Source of the DNA: DATBSK01 sp964501785
Lineage (GTDB): Bacteria; Actinomycetota; Acidimicrobiia; IMCC26256; PALSA-555
Length of the DNA: 64,000 nt
Assembly: GCA_964501785.1 (NCBI GenBank)
Contig: CAZCUD010000006.1
Span: 124,001 to 188,000 of the forward strand
Reading direction: 5' to 3'
The notes under the pieces are model-generated. The model had not been told where the DNA came from. It saw only the letters and a program-made list of their open reading frames with translations, and did not search any database. This document shows, one piece after another, positions 50,093 through 58,479 of the stretch. Each line of letters opens with the position of its first letter. Position 1 is the stretch's first letter. The translations under genes were made by a program, and so were the position numbers.

Positions 50093-50527
50093 ATGGCAGA
50101 CGAAGAGCTGGGGCCGATCGACTACCTGATCGTCGAGTACCCGGGCAGCAAGATGACCGGTGAGGCGCTGCCGCTCCTGGTCGACCTGGTCGACCGGGGG
50201 CTGATCCGCATCCTCGACCTCCTGTTCGTCCGCAAGGCCGACGACGGATCGGTGACCGCCGTCAACCTGGCCGACCTCGACGGCGACGGCACGCTCGACC
50301 TCGCGGTGTTCGAGGGCGCCTCGTCGGGCCTGCTCGACCAGTCCGACGTCGACGATGCCGGTGGCGTGCTCGACCCGGGCTCGTCGGCCGCGATCCTGCT
50401 CTACGAGAACCGCTGGGCGGCTCCGTTCGCCGCCGCGCTGCGACGCAGCGGTGCCCAGCTCGTCGCCCGCGGTGGTGTGCCGATCGACGCGCTGGTCGCG
50501 TCGCTCGACGCCGCCGAGGCGTCCTGA
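50093..50527 (+). CDS. DUF6325/DUF1269-like stress-associated protein
   Basis: 144 residues: 'GPIDYLIVEYPG', 'LVDRGLIRILDLLFVRK', 'FEGASSGLLDQSDV', 'SSAAILLYENRWAAPFAAAL'. This matches the DUF6325 family, in actinobacterial gene clusters often beside SHOCT proteins and universal stress proteins. It has no signal peptide and no catalytic motif, and the role is unknown. ATG 50093 follows GGAGGAAG. Co-transcribed with the SHOCT gene. Confidence 0.8.
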   Translation: MADEELGPIDYLIVEYPGSKMTGEALPLLVDLVDRGLIRILDLLFVRKADDGSVTAVNLADLDGDGTLDLAVFEGASSGLLDQSDVDDAGGVLDPGSSAAILLYENRWAAPFAAALRRSGAQLVARGGVPIDALVASLDAAEAS

Positions 50528-50573
50528 CCCGTCCGATCGCCCGATCCGTCTCTCGGTCACAGGAGGACCACCG

Positions 50574-50852
50574 ATGCCAGGTCTGCTTCGCGGGGTTGCC
50601 CGCACCGCGGTGATCGCCGGCACCGCGACCGCGGTCTCGAATCGTGTCTCGCGCCGGCAGGGCGAGCGCTGGGCTGCGCAGGAGCAGCAGCAGTACGCCC
50701 AGCAGCAGTACGCCGAGCCCGCCCCGGCCCCGGCGGCGGCGCCCGCCCAGGACAACATCGCGCAGCTCAAGGAGCTCGCCGAGCTGCACCAGCAGGGCGT
50801 GCTGACCGACGACGAGTTCGCCGCCCAGAAGGCCAAGATCCTCGCCTCCTGA
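50574..50852 (+). CDS. SHOCT-domain protein
   Basis: 92 residues. An N-terminal amphipathic segment with basic residues, a Gln/Pro/Ala-rich linker (EQQQYAQQQYAEPAPA) and a C-terminal SHOCT motif 'IAQLKELAELHQQGVLTDDEFAAQK' (given in part: LKELAELHQQGVLTDDEF). SHOCT domains are short helical pairs thought to mediate protein interactions or oligomers. It may tether DUF6325 or membrane partners. ATG 50574 follows AGGAGGACC. Confidence 0.8.
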   Translation: MPGLLRGVARTAVIAGTATAVSNRVSRRQGERWAAQEQQQYAQQQYAEPAPAPAAAPAQDNIAQLKELAELHQQGVLTDDEFAAQKAKILAS

Positions 50853-50859
50853 GCATGGG

Positions 50860-50865
50860 TAGCGT
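50860..50865 (+). promoter_or_regulatory. -10 hexamer TAGCGT for the LLM gene
   Basis: TAGCGT ends 6 bases before ATG 50872, consistent with leaderless transcription. Confidence 0.45.
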
Positions 50866-50871
50866 CGCCGC

Positions 50872-51810
50872 ATGACGACCTTCGGCCTCCAGCTGCCCAG
50901 CTTCACCGTCGACTGCGCGGACAGCGCGCTCTTCGACCGCATCGTCGAGATGGCGGTCGCGGGGGAGGAGAGCGGCTTCTCGTCGCTCTGGGTGATGGAC
51001 CACCTCTACCAGCTGCCGGCCCTCGGTGGTGAGGACGCGCCGATGCTCGAGGCCTACACGCTGCTCGGCGCCCTCGCGGCCCGCACTCGCAGCGTGCAGC
51101 TCGGCACGCTCGTGACGGGCGTGACGTACCGCAACCCGGCGATCCTCGCGAAGCAGGTCACCACGCTCGACGTCGTCAGCAGCGGCCGGGCGATCCTCGG
51201 CATCGGCGCGGCGTGGCACGACGTCGAGCACGTCGCCTTCGGGGTCGACTTCCCGAGCGACGGCGAGCGCCTCGACCGGCTCGAGGAGGCGGTGCAGATC
51301 GCGCGGGCCATGTTCACCGAGGAGGCGCCGTCGTTCCACGGACGCCACTACCGCATCGAGAGCATCAAGAACCTGCCGCGCCCGATCCGCCCGGAGGGCA
51401 TCCCGATCATGATCGGCGGGGGTGGTGAGAAGCGCACCCTGCGCCTGGTGGCGCAGTACGCCGACCAGTGCAACATCGCGGGCGACCTCGACACGATCCA
51501 CCACAAGCTCGAGGTGCTCCAGCGGCACTGCGCCGAGGTCGGGCGCGACCCGGCCGAGATCCGCACGACGCGCCTCGGCTCCTTGTTCCTCACCGACGGC
51601 GAGCAGCAGACGATCGACACGCGAGCGATGCTGATCGACCTCGCCGGGGCCGAGTTCGCCGCGGGCTGCACGGTCGGCACCGACGACGAGGTGCTCGAGC
51701 AGGTCGAGCTGATGATCGACGCCGGCATCGACGAGCCGATCTTCAACCTGCCGTTCTCCGACGCCGCCACGATCCGACGCGCGGGCGAGCTCCTCACCAA
51801 GACGTTCTGA
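50872..51810 (+). CDS. F420-dependent LLM-class oxidoreductase (TIGR03560-like)
   Basis: 312 residues of the luciferase-like F420 group: 'FGLQLPSF', 'SLWVMDHLYQLP', 'ILGIGAAWHDVEHVAFG' and 'IMIGGGGEKRTLRLVAQYAD'. Family members use F420H2 in reduction of ketones, imines or lactones. ATG 50872 fits the TAGCGT upstream. It converges on the DUF3293 gene. Substrate unknown. Confidence 0.8.
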   Translation: MTTFGLQLPSFTVDCADSALFDRIVEMAVAGEESGFSSLWVMDHLYQLPALGGEDAPMLEAYTLLGALAARTRSVQLGTLVTGVTYRNPAILAKQVTTLDVVSSGRAILGIGAAWHDVEHVAFGVDFPSDGERLDRLEEAVQIARAMFTEEAPSFHGRHYRIESIKNLPRPIRPEGIPIMIGGGGEKRTLRLVAQYADQCNIAGDLDTIHHKLEVLQRHCAEVGRDPAEIRTTRLGSLFLTDGEQQTIDTRAMLIDLAGAEFAAGCTVGTDDEVLEQVELMIDAGIDEPIFNLPFSDAATIRRAGELLTKTF

Positions 51811-51850
51811 CGCGAGCAGGCGGCGCGCGGCCGTCAGGGAGCGCGGCGCG

Positions 51851-52354
51851 TCACAGGCTCGGCTCCGGGGCCCAGTCGGGCCGGGTGAGCGTCGTCGTGC
51901 CCACGGTCGCGACCCAGCCGAGCACGTCGTGGCGCGACCCGTCGCACGCGAGCAGGTCGATCGCGTCGACCCGCCACACGTAGACCGCGTCCTGGTCGAA
52001 CCGGCGACCCAGCGCGCAGGCATCGTCGGGCGACGCGTCGAGCAGCAGCACGCCGTCCTCGGCGTGGAGGCCCGCGGGGTCACCACCGACCGCCGCCCAC
52101 CAGCGCCAGCCGTGACCGGCGACGTCGTCGAGCAGCGCGTCGTGGCGCCGGTCGTTCTCGGCGGGGTCGATGACCGGACCGCCCGGGTTGTGCGACGTCA
52201 CGAACGCGACGGCCCCGGCGAACGGGAACGCGCCCTCGACCCGACCGCGCGTGGTCGGGACGACCGAGATCGGTGCCCGACCGTCCGCGGGCCAGCAGGT
52301 GAAGCCCGCGGCGACGTAGTCGGCCCAGTGATCGTGCGAGTCGTCCCTGCTCAC
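51851..52354 (-). CDS. DUF3293-like protein
   Basis: 167 residues. 'FVTSHNPGGPVIDPAENDRR', 'HAEDGVLLLDASPDDACALGRRFDQDAVYVW' (short stretch FDQDAVYVWRVDAI) resemble the DUF3293 family of cytosolic proteins of unknown function. GTG 52354 overlaps the efflux pump stop (GTGA), so it is the second gene of that operon. Confidence 0.65.
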   Translation of the reverse strand: MSRDDSHDHWADYVAAGFTCWPADGRAPISVVPTTRGRVEGAFPFAGAVAFVTSHNPGGPVIDPAENDRRHDALLDDVAGHGWRWWAAVGGDPAGLHAEDGVLLLDASPDDACALGRRFDQDAVYVWRVDAIDLLACDGSRHDVLGWVATVGTTTLTRPDWAPEPSL

Positions 52355-53970
52355 GCCGTGGTGGTGGGCGCGCCCGTGGGCTGTCGGTCGGGGATCCGGC
52401 GACTGGTGAACAGCGCGACGAGACCGAACAGCGCGAGGACGGCCAGCGCGGCGCGCAGGGCCTCGATCCGTGCCTCTTCGTTCTCCTCGACGATCGCTTG
52501 CGAAGACTTCGTGGAGACGCCCGCGTCCTCGAGCGCGGCCTCGAGGTCGACGTCGGAGATGAACGGGATCCCCGACGCCAGCTCGGTGGAAGCCTCGCTC
52601 GAGAGGTCGTCGGGCACGTCCGGGTTGTCGGCGATGCCGGTGAGGAACGACGCGGTCAAGATCGCGATCAGCACGGCACCGGCGAGCGCGGTGCCGATCG
52701 ACGCGCCCAGGTTCGTCACGGTGTTCTGGAGCCCGCCGACCTCGCCCGTCTGCTCGTCCGGGACCGACGACACGGTCACCGCGCCGAGCTGCGACGCGAG
52801 CGCGCCGATGCCGAGCCCCGCGAGCAGCATCGGCACGGTCGTGACCTCGGCGCCGGCGCCCTCCTGGAGCAGCACGATGAGCACGACGATCCCGAGGAGG
52901 AGGACGGCGAAGCCCACTCGGACCACGCGGCGCGGTGACGCCTGGGGCCAGAGCTTCGGGATGCCGACCGCGGCGACGAGCAGCGTCAGCGAGAGCGGGA
53001 GGAGTCGCACGCCCGTGTCGATCGCCGACAGACCCAGCGCCACCGACAGGAAGAGCGGCACGACGAAGAACAAGCCCATCTGGAGGAGGAACTGGAAGAA
53101 GAACGCCACCAAGCCACTGCGCAGGACGGCGTTCTTCAGCAGCTCCGGGTTCACGAGCGGCTCCGCGCCGCGGCGGACCTGGTGCGACTCCCAGCTCATG
53201 AAGCCCCACAGCACGAGGCCGCCCCCCAGCACGAGCCACAGCGTCGGCGAGCAACCCAGCCACACCGGCGCATCGGGCTTGGGCTGCACGAAACCCCAGC
53301 TCCCCGCCTTGAGGATCCCGAACACGACGAGCGCGAGGCCCAGCGCCGACAGCGCAGTGCCGACCAGGTCGAGGCGCACCCGCTCCTCGGGCGGCGCGTC
53401 CTGCATGCGACGCGTGAGCCAGAGGATCACGAGCACCATGAGCACCTCGCCGGCGAACACGTAGCGCCACGACGCGTAGGTGGTGAACAGCCCGCCGATG
53501 AGCGGCCCCGCCGCCACCGCGATCGCGGCGGCGGCCGCGACGAGGCCGTACGCCCGCGGCCGGTCGCGCTGCCCGAAGTTCGACGCGACGAGCGCGACGA
53601 TCGCGGGGAGGATGAGCGCGGCACCGATGCCCTCGAGCACCGACCACCCGATCATCAGCACGGTGAGGCTCGGTGCGATCGCGGTCGTGAACGAGCCGGC
53701 GCCGTAGATCACGCAGCCGATCGCGAACGCGCGCTTGCGTCCGATGATCGCCCCGATCTTGCCGCCGGTGATCATCAGCGCGGCCATCACCAGCGTGTAG
53801 AAGGTGATCGCCGTTTGGATGCCGGTGACGGTCGTGCCGACGTCGTCGGCCACCGTCGCGATCGCGACGTTCATCACCGACGTGTCGAGCGTCATGAGGA
53901 ACTGCGCCGACGCCAGCGTCAGCAGCACGCCCCCGACCGCCGTTGCCGCGGCTGCCTTGTTCACCGGCAC
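52351..53970 (-). CDS. MFS drug/solute exporter, DHA2 (EmrB/QacA) type
   Basis: 539 residues with 14 apparent membrane helices, as in the DHA2 family. Motif A-like 'GGKIGAIIGRKRAF' between helices 2 and 3; 'ILPAIVALVASNF' is motif C-like. A soluble loop of about 50 residues near 'DNPDVPDDLSSEAS' lies late in the sequence. It exports hydrophobic compounds using the proton gradient. GTG 53970. Followed by DUF3293. No regulator of the TetR/MarR type is adjacent. Confidence 0.85.
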   Translation of the reverse strand: MPVNKAAAATAVGGVLLTLASAQFLMTLDTSVMNVAIATVADDVGTTVTGIQTAITFYTLVMAALMITGGKIGAIIGRKRAFAIGCVIYGAGSFTTAIAPSLTVLMIGWSVLEGIGAALILPAIVALVASNFGQRDRPRAYGLVAAAAAIAVAAGPLIGGLFTTYASWRYVFAGEVLMVLVILWLTRRMQDAPPEERVRLDLVGTALSALGLALVVFGILKAGSWGFVQPKPDAPVWLGCSPTLWLVLGGGLVLWGFMSWESHQVRRGAEPLVNPELLKNAVLRSGLVAFFFQFLLQMGLFFVVPLFLSVALGLSAIDTGVRLLPLSLTLLVAAVGIPKLWPQASPRRVVRVGFAVLLLGIVVLIVLLQEGAGAEVTTVPMLLAGLGIGALASQLGAVTVSSVPDEQTGEVGGLQNTVTNLGASIGTALAGAVLIAILTASFLTGIADNPDVPDDLSSEASTELASGIPFISDVDLEAALEDAGVSTKSSQAIVEENEEARIEALRAALAVLALFGLVALFTSRRIPDRQPTGAPTTTA

Positions 53971-53997
53971 GTCCCCGCCATGGCCGGGGAGTCTGGC

Positions 53998-55572
53998 CTA
54001 GATGGCCCGCTCGCGCCCTTCCCAGTAGGGATCGCGCAGCTTGCGCTTGTAGAGCTTGCCGTTCGGGTCGCGGGGCATCTCGGTGGTGAAGTCGATCGAC
54101 TTCGGCCGCTTGTACTTCGCGAGCCGCTCGGCCGACCACTCCATGATCTCGGCCTCGAGCTCGGGCCCGCCCTCGACGCCCTCGACCGGCTCGATGACGG
54201 CCTTGACCTCCTCGCCCCAGTCGTCGTGGGGGATGCCGAAGATCGCGACGTCGGCGACCTTCGGGTGCATGATCAGCTCGCTCTCGATCTCGGCGGGGTA
54301 GATGTTGGCGCCGCCCGAGATGATCATGTCGATCTTGCGGTCGGACAGGAACAGCCAGCCCTCGTCGTCGAGGTAGCCGACGTCGCCGACGGTGAAGAAC
54401 TTGCCCTGCCGGCTCTTCTCCGTCTTCTCCTTGTCCTTGTAGTACTCGAAGTCACCCGTCATCATGTGCATGTAGACGGTGCCGACCTCGCCGGCGGGCA
54501 GCTCGTTGCCCTCGTCGTCGAGGATGACGACCTCCGAGATCGGCCACGCGCGGCCGACCGTGCCGGGGTGCTCCATCCACTCGTCGGCGAACACGATCGT
54601 GCCGCCACCCTCGCTCGCCGCGTAGTACTCGTCGATGACGGGTCCCCACCACTCGATCATCTGGCGCTTCACCTCGGGCGGGCAGGGCGCGGCGGCGTGC
54701 ACCATGTGACGCAGCGACGACACGTCGTACTTCGCTCGTTCCTCCTCGGGCACGTTGAGGAGGCGGACGAACTGCGTCGGCACCATGTGGGTGTTGGTGA
54801 CCTTGTACTTGTCGATCAGGTGCAGCATCTGCTGCGGCGTCCACTTGTCCATCAGCACGATGGTGTGCCCGATGTTGATGGCCGAGCCGGAGAAGTTGAG
54901 GACGGCCGTGTGGTACAGCGGCGAGCCGACGATGTGCACGTTGTCGTCGAAGGGCTGGAGCCGGAACATGTAGAGCATCCCGCCGAAGCCGTTGCCCGCC
55001 TCTTCGGGGGTCGCGTCGGCGAGCTTGCGCCGGACGCCCTTGGGCTTGCCGGTCGTGCCCGACGTGTAGTTCATGACCATTCCCTGCGTGCGGTCGGCCG
55101 GGTCGGTCGTCGGCTGGCCGTCCTTCAGCGCGCTGAACGGGCGGAACCCGTCGATGTCGCCGCCGACGGAGAACCGCGCCTCGGCGGGGAAGTCGATCTC
55201 GTCGGCCGCGGCCTTGGCGACGTCGGCGAAGCGCTCGTGGGCCACGAACGCCTTCGCCTCGGAGTCGTCGACGATGTATGCCACCTCGGGGCCGACGAGG
55301 TGCCAGTTGATCGGCACCATGTAGAAGCCGGCCTGGCTGATCGCGAGGAACAGCTCGAAGACCTCGGCGCAGTTGGGGAGCAGGATCGCGACCGCGTCGC
55401 CCTTCTGGAAGCCCAGCTCGCGCAGCCCGTGGACGAGCTGGTTCGCCGACGCCAGGAGCTCGCCGGCCGAGATCTCCTTCTCGTCGGGGTCCACCAGCGC
55501 CAGGTGGTCGGGGCGGGCCTTGGCGATGTCCCAGAAGCCCAGGGTCGCGGGGATCTCAGCAGCGTCGGTCAC
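53998..55572 (-). CDS. Acyl-CoA synthetase (FadD-type, AMP-forming)
   Basis: 524 residues of the adenylate-forming superfamily. A3 core YTSGTTGKPKGV, A5 region 'YYAASEGGG', A8 region 'GGANIYPAEIES' and A10 Lys in 'PNGKLYKRKL' are all present. It activates a carboxylic acid to the acyl-CoA, likely a hydrophobic acid of sterol or lipid catabolism. It is the only gene in its operon downstream of a KstR-like box that ends 1 base before its start. GTG 55572. Confidence 0.85.
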   Translation of the reverse strand: MTDAAEIPATLGFWDIAKARPDHLALVDPDEKEISAGELLASANQLVHGLRELGFQKGDAVAILLPNCAEVFELFLAISQAGFYMVPINWHLVGPEVAYIVDDSEAKAFVAHERFADVAKAAADEIDFPAEARFSVGGDIDGFRPFSALKDGQPTTDPADRTQGMVMNYTSGTTGKPKGVRRKLADATPEEAGNGFGGMLYMFRLQPFDDNVHIVGSPLYHTAVLNFSGSAINIGHTIVLMDKWTPQQMLHLIDKYKVTNTHMVPTQFVRLLNVPEEERAKYDVSSLRHMVHAAAPCPPEVKRQMIEWWGPVIDEYYAASEGGGTIVFADEWMEHPGTVGRAWPISEVVILDDEGNELPAGEVGTVYMHMMTGDFEYYKDKEKTEKSRQGKFFTVGDVGYLDDEGWLFLSDRKIDMIISGGANIYPAEIESELIMHPKVADVAIFGIPHDDWGEEVKAVIEPVEGVEGGPELEAEIMEWSAERLAKYKRPKSIDFTTEMPRDPNGKLYKRKLRDPYWEGRERAI

Positions 55573-55586
55573 GAGAACCTGTTCTA
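55573..55586. promoter_or_regulatory. KstR-like operator 2 at the start of fadD
   Basis: On the minus strand TAGAACAGGTTCTC matches TnnAACnnGTTnn. The core AGAAC-N2-GTTCT is a perfect palindrome (55574-55585). It ends 1 base before the GTG 55572, so TAGAAC may also serve as the -10 of a leaderless message; a bound repressor would block it. Confidence 0.55.
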
Positions 55587-55686
55587 GCCGAGGGGACTCG
55601 CCGTCTGCCCACCCGCCGACCGCGAACCTGGGTGCGCTGCCGTGTACGCCGACCCCGCTCCGTCGACTCGCCTCGCTTCACCGGCC

Positions 55687-55738
55687 GAGCCCCTGCTCCC
55701 TCGCTTCGCTCGGTCGGCCGCGAGGCGGCCGGGTCTCG
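55687..55738. repeat. 52-base dispersed repeat, copy 2
   Basis: 50/52 identical to 18047-18098. Hairpin CGGCCGC-GAG-GCGGCCG at 55715-55731; the two changes lie in the loop. It sits in the 285-base gap between fadD and the DUF222/HNH gene, just upstream of the region where that gene's missing 5' end should be. Confidence 0.8.
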
Positions 55739-55857
55739 ACCTGGCGAGGCGAACTGTCTCCTCCGGGGGTCTGCGCCCAGGACATCGCCGGGAGTTCGAC
55801 TGCGCGCGAGTTGCCATGGCTGCGCAGCACGCGGCATGGCTGACCTGACACGCAGCG

Positions 55858-56760
55858 ATGGAGCTGGTCGACGCGCGCGAGCTGGTGCGCTCGGGGCGAT
55901 TTGTCCAGACGAACGAGAAGACTGCCAAGGCCGTCGCTCACGGCGACATCTCGTCGGCGCACACGAAGATCCTTGCCCGCAAGGCACGCCACGTCGACGA
56001 CCTGTTCCCCGACTTCGAGGACGCCCTCCTCGATGCCGCCCGCGCCGAGAAGCCGGACGAGTTCCGCGCCATCGCCACCCACTGGCGCGCCATCGCGGAC
56101 GACATCCTCGACCGCAGGCCTTCCGACGACCGGTTCGATCGCCGTCACCTGCGCATCTCCGACGTCTTGGACGAGATGACCAGGATCGACGGCTACATCG
56201 ACGGCGAGACGGCGGCGCGTCTGCGCAAGATCCTCGACGGGCTCGAGCCGCCCGATCCGGTCGACGGTCCCGAGCCGCCGCGCGCGCTCGGACAACGCCG
56301 CGCCGACGCGCTGACGAAGCTGGTCGGCGGCGAGCGAGCCCCGCGGGTCACGGTCCACGCCGTCGTCGACGCCGAGACGCTCGCGGGGCGCATGCCCGCT
56401 GATCTCACCGCGATGCGCTGCGACCTGCTCGGTGGCGGGACGCTCGACGTGGAGTCGATGCTGCGGATGACGTGCGACTGCTCGATCGCCCGTGTGCTGA
56501 TGCGCGGGAAGGGCGAGGTCCTCGACCTGGGCCGATCGACGCCGGTGGTCAGCGATGCGTTGCGCCGAGCCCTGGCCGTGCGCGACGGCGGCTGCACCGA
56601 GCCCGGCTGTGGTGCACCGCCCGAGTGGTGCGACGCCCACCACGTCGTCCACTGGTCTCGAGGCGGATCGACCGAGCTGACCAACCTCGAGCTGAAGTGC
56701 CGGCGCCACCACGTGGCCGCCCACCGTCGCCGCGGTCCACCGATGGACCTGGCCGCATGA
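55858..56760 (+). CDS. DUF222/HNH endonuclease, 5' end broken by an in-frame stop
   Basis: 300 residues. DUF222 core ('ISSAHTKILARKA', 'RRADALTKLVGG') then an HNH motif with 'CTEPGCGAPPEWCDAHHVVHW' (in parts: CTEPGC, CDAHHVVHW) and a late 'LKCRRHHVAAH'. Complete homologues have an N-terminal segment with AWL that here lies upstream in frame (55816-55845) but is followed by TGA at 55846-55848. So the gene is either a pseudogene or begins at ATG 55858 in truncated form. Function of DUF222/HNH proteins is not known; they are scattered repeated genes in actinobacteria. Confidence 0.65.
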   Translation: MELVDARELVRSGRFVQTNEKTAKAVAHGDISSAHTKILARKARHVDDLFPDFEDALLDAARAEKPDEFRAIATHWRAIADDILDRRPSDDRFDRRHLRISDVLDEMTRIDGYIDGETAARLRKILDGLEPPDPVDGPEPPRALGQRRADALTKLVGGERAPRVTVHAVVDAETLAGRMPADLTAMRCDLLGGGTLDVESMLRMTCDCSIARVLMRGKGEVLDLGRSTPVVSDALRRALAVRDGGCTEPGCGAPPEWCDAHHVVHWSRGGSTELTNLELKCRRHHVAAHRRRGPPMDLAA

Positions 56761-56775
56761 GCCGCGACGCGCCGA

Positions 56776-58470
56776 TCAGCCCGTCGCGATCCGCTTCGCC
56801 CAGCGGTAGTCGGGCTTGCCGACCGGGGTGCGCGGGATGTCGTCGGTGAGGTGCAGCTGACGGGGCACCTTGTAGCCAGCGATCTTCGTGCGACAGAACT
56901 CCTGGAGCTCCTCGAGCTCGAGCGTCGCGTCGTCGCGAGGCGTGACGATCGCCGCGACCCGCTCCTGGAAGCGCTCGTCGGGCACGCCGACGACGACCGC
57001 GTCGAACACGTCGGGGTGCGCCTTCAGCGCCGCTTCGACCTCTTCGGGGTACACCTTCTCGCCGCCGGTGTTGATGCACACCGAGCCGCGCCCGAGCAGC
57101 TCGAGCACGCCGTCGGCGCTGATCGTCGCGGAGTCGCCGGGGAGCACCCACCGCTTGCCGTCGGGGTCGACGAGGAACGTCGCCTTCGTCTTCTCCTCGT
57201 CCTTGTAGTAGCCGAGCGGGATGTGCCCGCAGCGCGCCAGCTTGCCGACCTGACCGGACCCCGGCTCGACGGGGCGACCGTCGTCGTCGAGGACGTTGGT
57301 GGTCGGGTTCATCGTGAAGCGCGGGCCGCCCTGCTCGAGGTCGGTCACCGTGCCGGCGTGGCCGGTCTCCGAGGCGCCGAAGCTGTCCATCACCATCGCG
57401 TTGGGGAGCAGCGACTGGAGCTCGGTGCGGATCGCCTTCGAGAGGATCGCGCCGCCCGACCCGACGACGAACACCGACGAGAGGTCGTAGTCCTCGGCCG
57501 GGTTCGCGATCGCGTCGGCGAGCGGGCGGGCCATCGCGTCGCCCACCACCATGATCGAGGTGGCCTGCTCGTCCGCCGCCATCTTGGCGACGTGCTGGCC
57601 GTCGAAGTGGTGATCGCAGCTGAGGACGACGGTGCCGCCGCCGTAGAAGCCGATGAAGCTCGCCCACTGCCCGCCGCCGTGCATGACGGGCGCGTTCACG
57701 ACGTTCACGTTGATCTGGTCGTCGGGCACGACGCGCTCGGCGAGCTCGTCGGGCGTCTCGATCGGGGGCTGGCCGAAGCCTCCACCACCGAGGGCGGCGA
57801 AGAAGATGTCCTCGGCCCGCCAGAGCACGCCCTTGGGCATGCCGGTCGTGCCGCCCGTGTAGAGGATGTAGAGGTCGTCGGCCGAGCGGGGCGGGAACCC
57901 GCGCTCGGGCGACGCCGCCGCGAGGGCGTCCTCGTAGTCGACCGCGCCGAGCTCGGCGACCGCCTTGGCGGCGGCGTCCGAGTCGTCGCCGTCGTCGATC
58001 ACGACGAAGTGGCGCAGCTTGGGGGTGTCGGGCCGCACCTCGGCGACCATGGGTGCGAACGAGCGCTCGAAGACGATCGCGACCGAGTCGGAGTTCTCGA
58101 GCATGTAGCGCAGCTCGTCGGCGACGTAGCGGAAGTTGACGTTGATGACCGACGCGCGGGCCTTGTAGATGCCGAGCTCGGCCTCGATCCACTCGACCCG
58201 GTTCCACGACAGGATCGCCACGTGGTCGCCTGCACCGACGCCGTGGTCGAGGAGATGGTGGCCGAAGCGGTTGGCTCGCTCGTCCAGCTCTCGGTACGTG
58301 CGGCGCTCGTCCCGGTCGGGGACCCCGCCGTCGGATCGCGCCGGGCAGATCAGGGCGGGGCGCTCGGGCACCGTGTCGACGACCACCTCGAACAGGTCGG
58401 CGAGGTTGAAGGTCCGTTCGGGGGGCGCCTCGGGGGCCTCGTTGCCGGGCACGGCCGGAGAGTAGAACAT
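56776..58470 (-). CDS. Acyl-CoA synthetase, FadD19/FadD17-like
   Basis: 564 residues. 'NLADLFEVVVDTVPERPALI', YTGGTTGMPKGVLWRAEDIF and 'SFGASETGHAG' resemble FadD19, the mycobacterial 3-oxo-cholest-4-en-26-oyl-CoA synthetase. It would activate the C26 acid made by the CYP125/CYP142-type P450s. ATG 58470 lies inside the KstR-like box; GTG 58452 (residue 7) is an alternative start that would leave the operator upstream. It diverges from the SDR at 58480 over 9 bases. Confidence 0.8.
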   Translation of the reverse strand: MFYSPAVPGNEAPEAPPERTFNLADLFEVVVDTVPERPALICPARSDGGVPDRDERRTYRELDERANRFGHHLLDHGVGAGDHVAILSWNRVEWIEAELGIYKARASVINVNFRYVADELRYMLENSDSVAIVFERSFAPMVAEVRPDTPKLRHFVVIDDGDDSDAAAKAVAELGAVDYEDALAAASPERGFPPRSADDLYILYTGGTTGMPKGVLWRAEDIFFAALGGGGFGQPPIETPDELAERVVPDDQINVNVVNAPVMHGGGQWASFIGFYGGGTVVLSCDHHFDGQHVAKMAADEQATSIMVVGDAMARPLADAIANPAEDYDLSSVFVVGSGGAILSKAIRTELQSLLPNAMVMDSFGASETGHAGTVTDLEQGGPRFTMNPTTNVLDDDGRPVEPGSGQVGKLARCGHIPLGYYKDEEKTKATFLVDPDGKRWVLPGDSATISADGVLELLGRGSVCINTGGEKVYPEEVEAALKAHPDVFDAVVVGVPDERFQERVAAIVTPRDDATLELEELQEFCRTKIAGYKVPRQLHLTDDIPRTPVGKPDYRWAKRIATG

Positions 58471-58476
58471 GTTCTC
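58463..58476. promoter_or_regulatory. KstR-like operator 3 between fadD19-like gene and SDR
   Basis: TAGAACATGTTCTC matches TnnAACnnGTTnn; AGAAC-AT-GTTCT is a perfect 12-bp palindrome (58464-58475). It covers the start of the leftward gene and ends 4 bases before the ATG at 58480 of the rightward gene, so one operator could control both. Confidence 0.65.
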
Positions 58477-58479
58477 GTC

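Noticed and set aside
51808..51853. TGACGCG arms around the convergent stops as a terminator
   Set aside because: Both arms include TGA stop codons and the loop is over 30 bases, so the match is probably chance.
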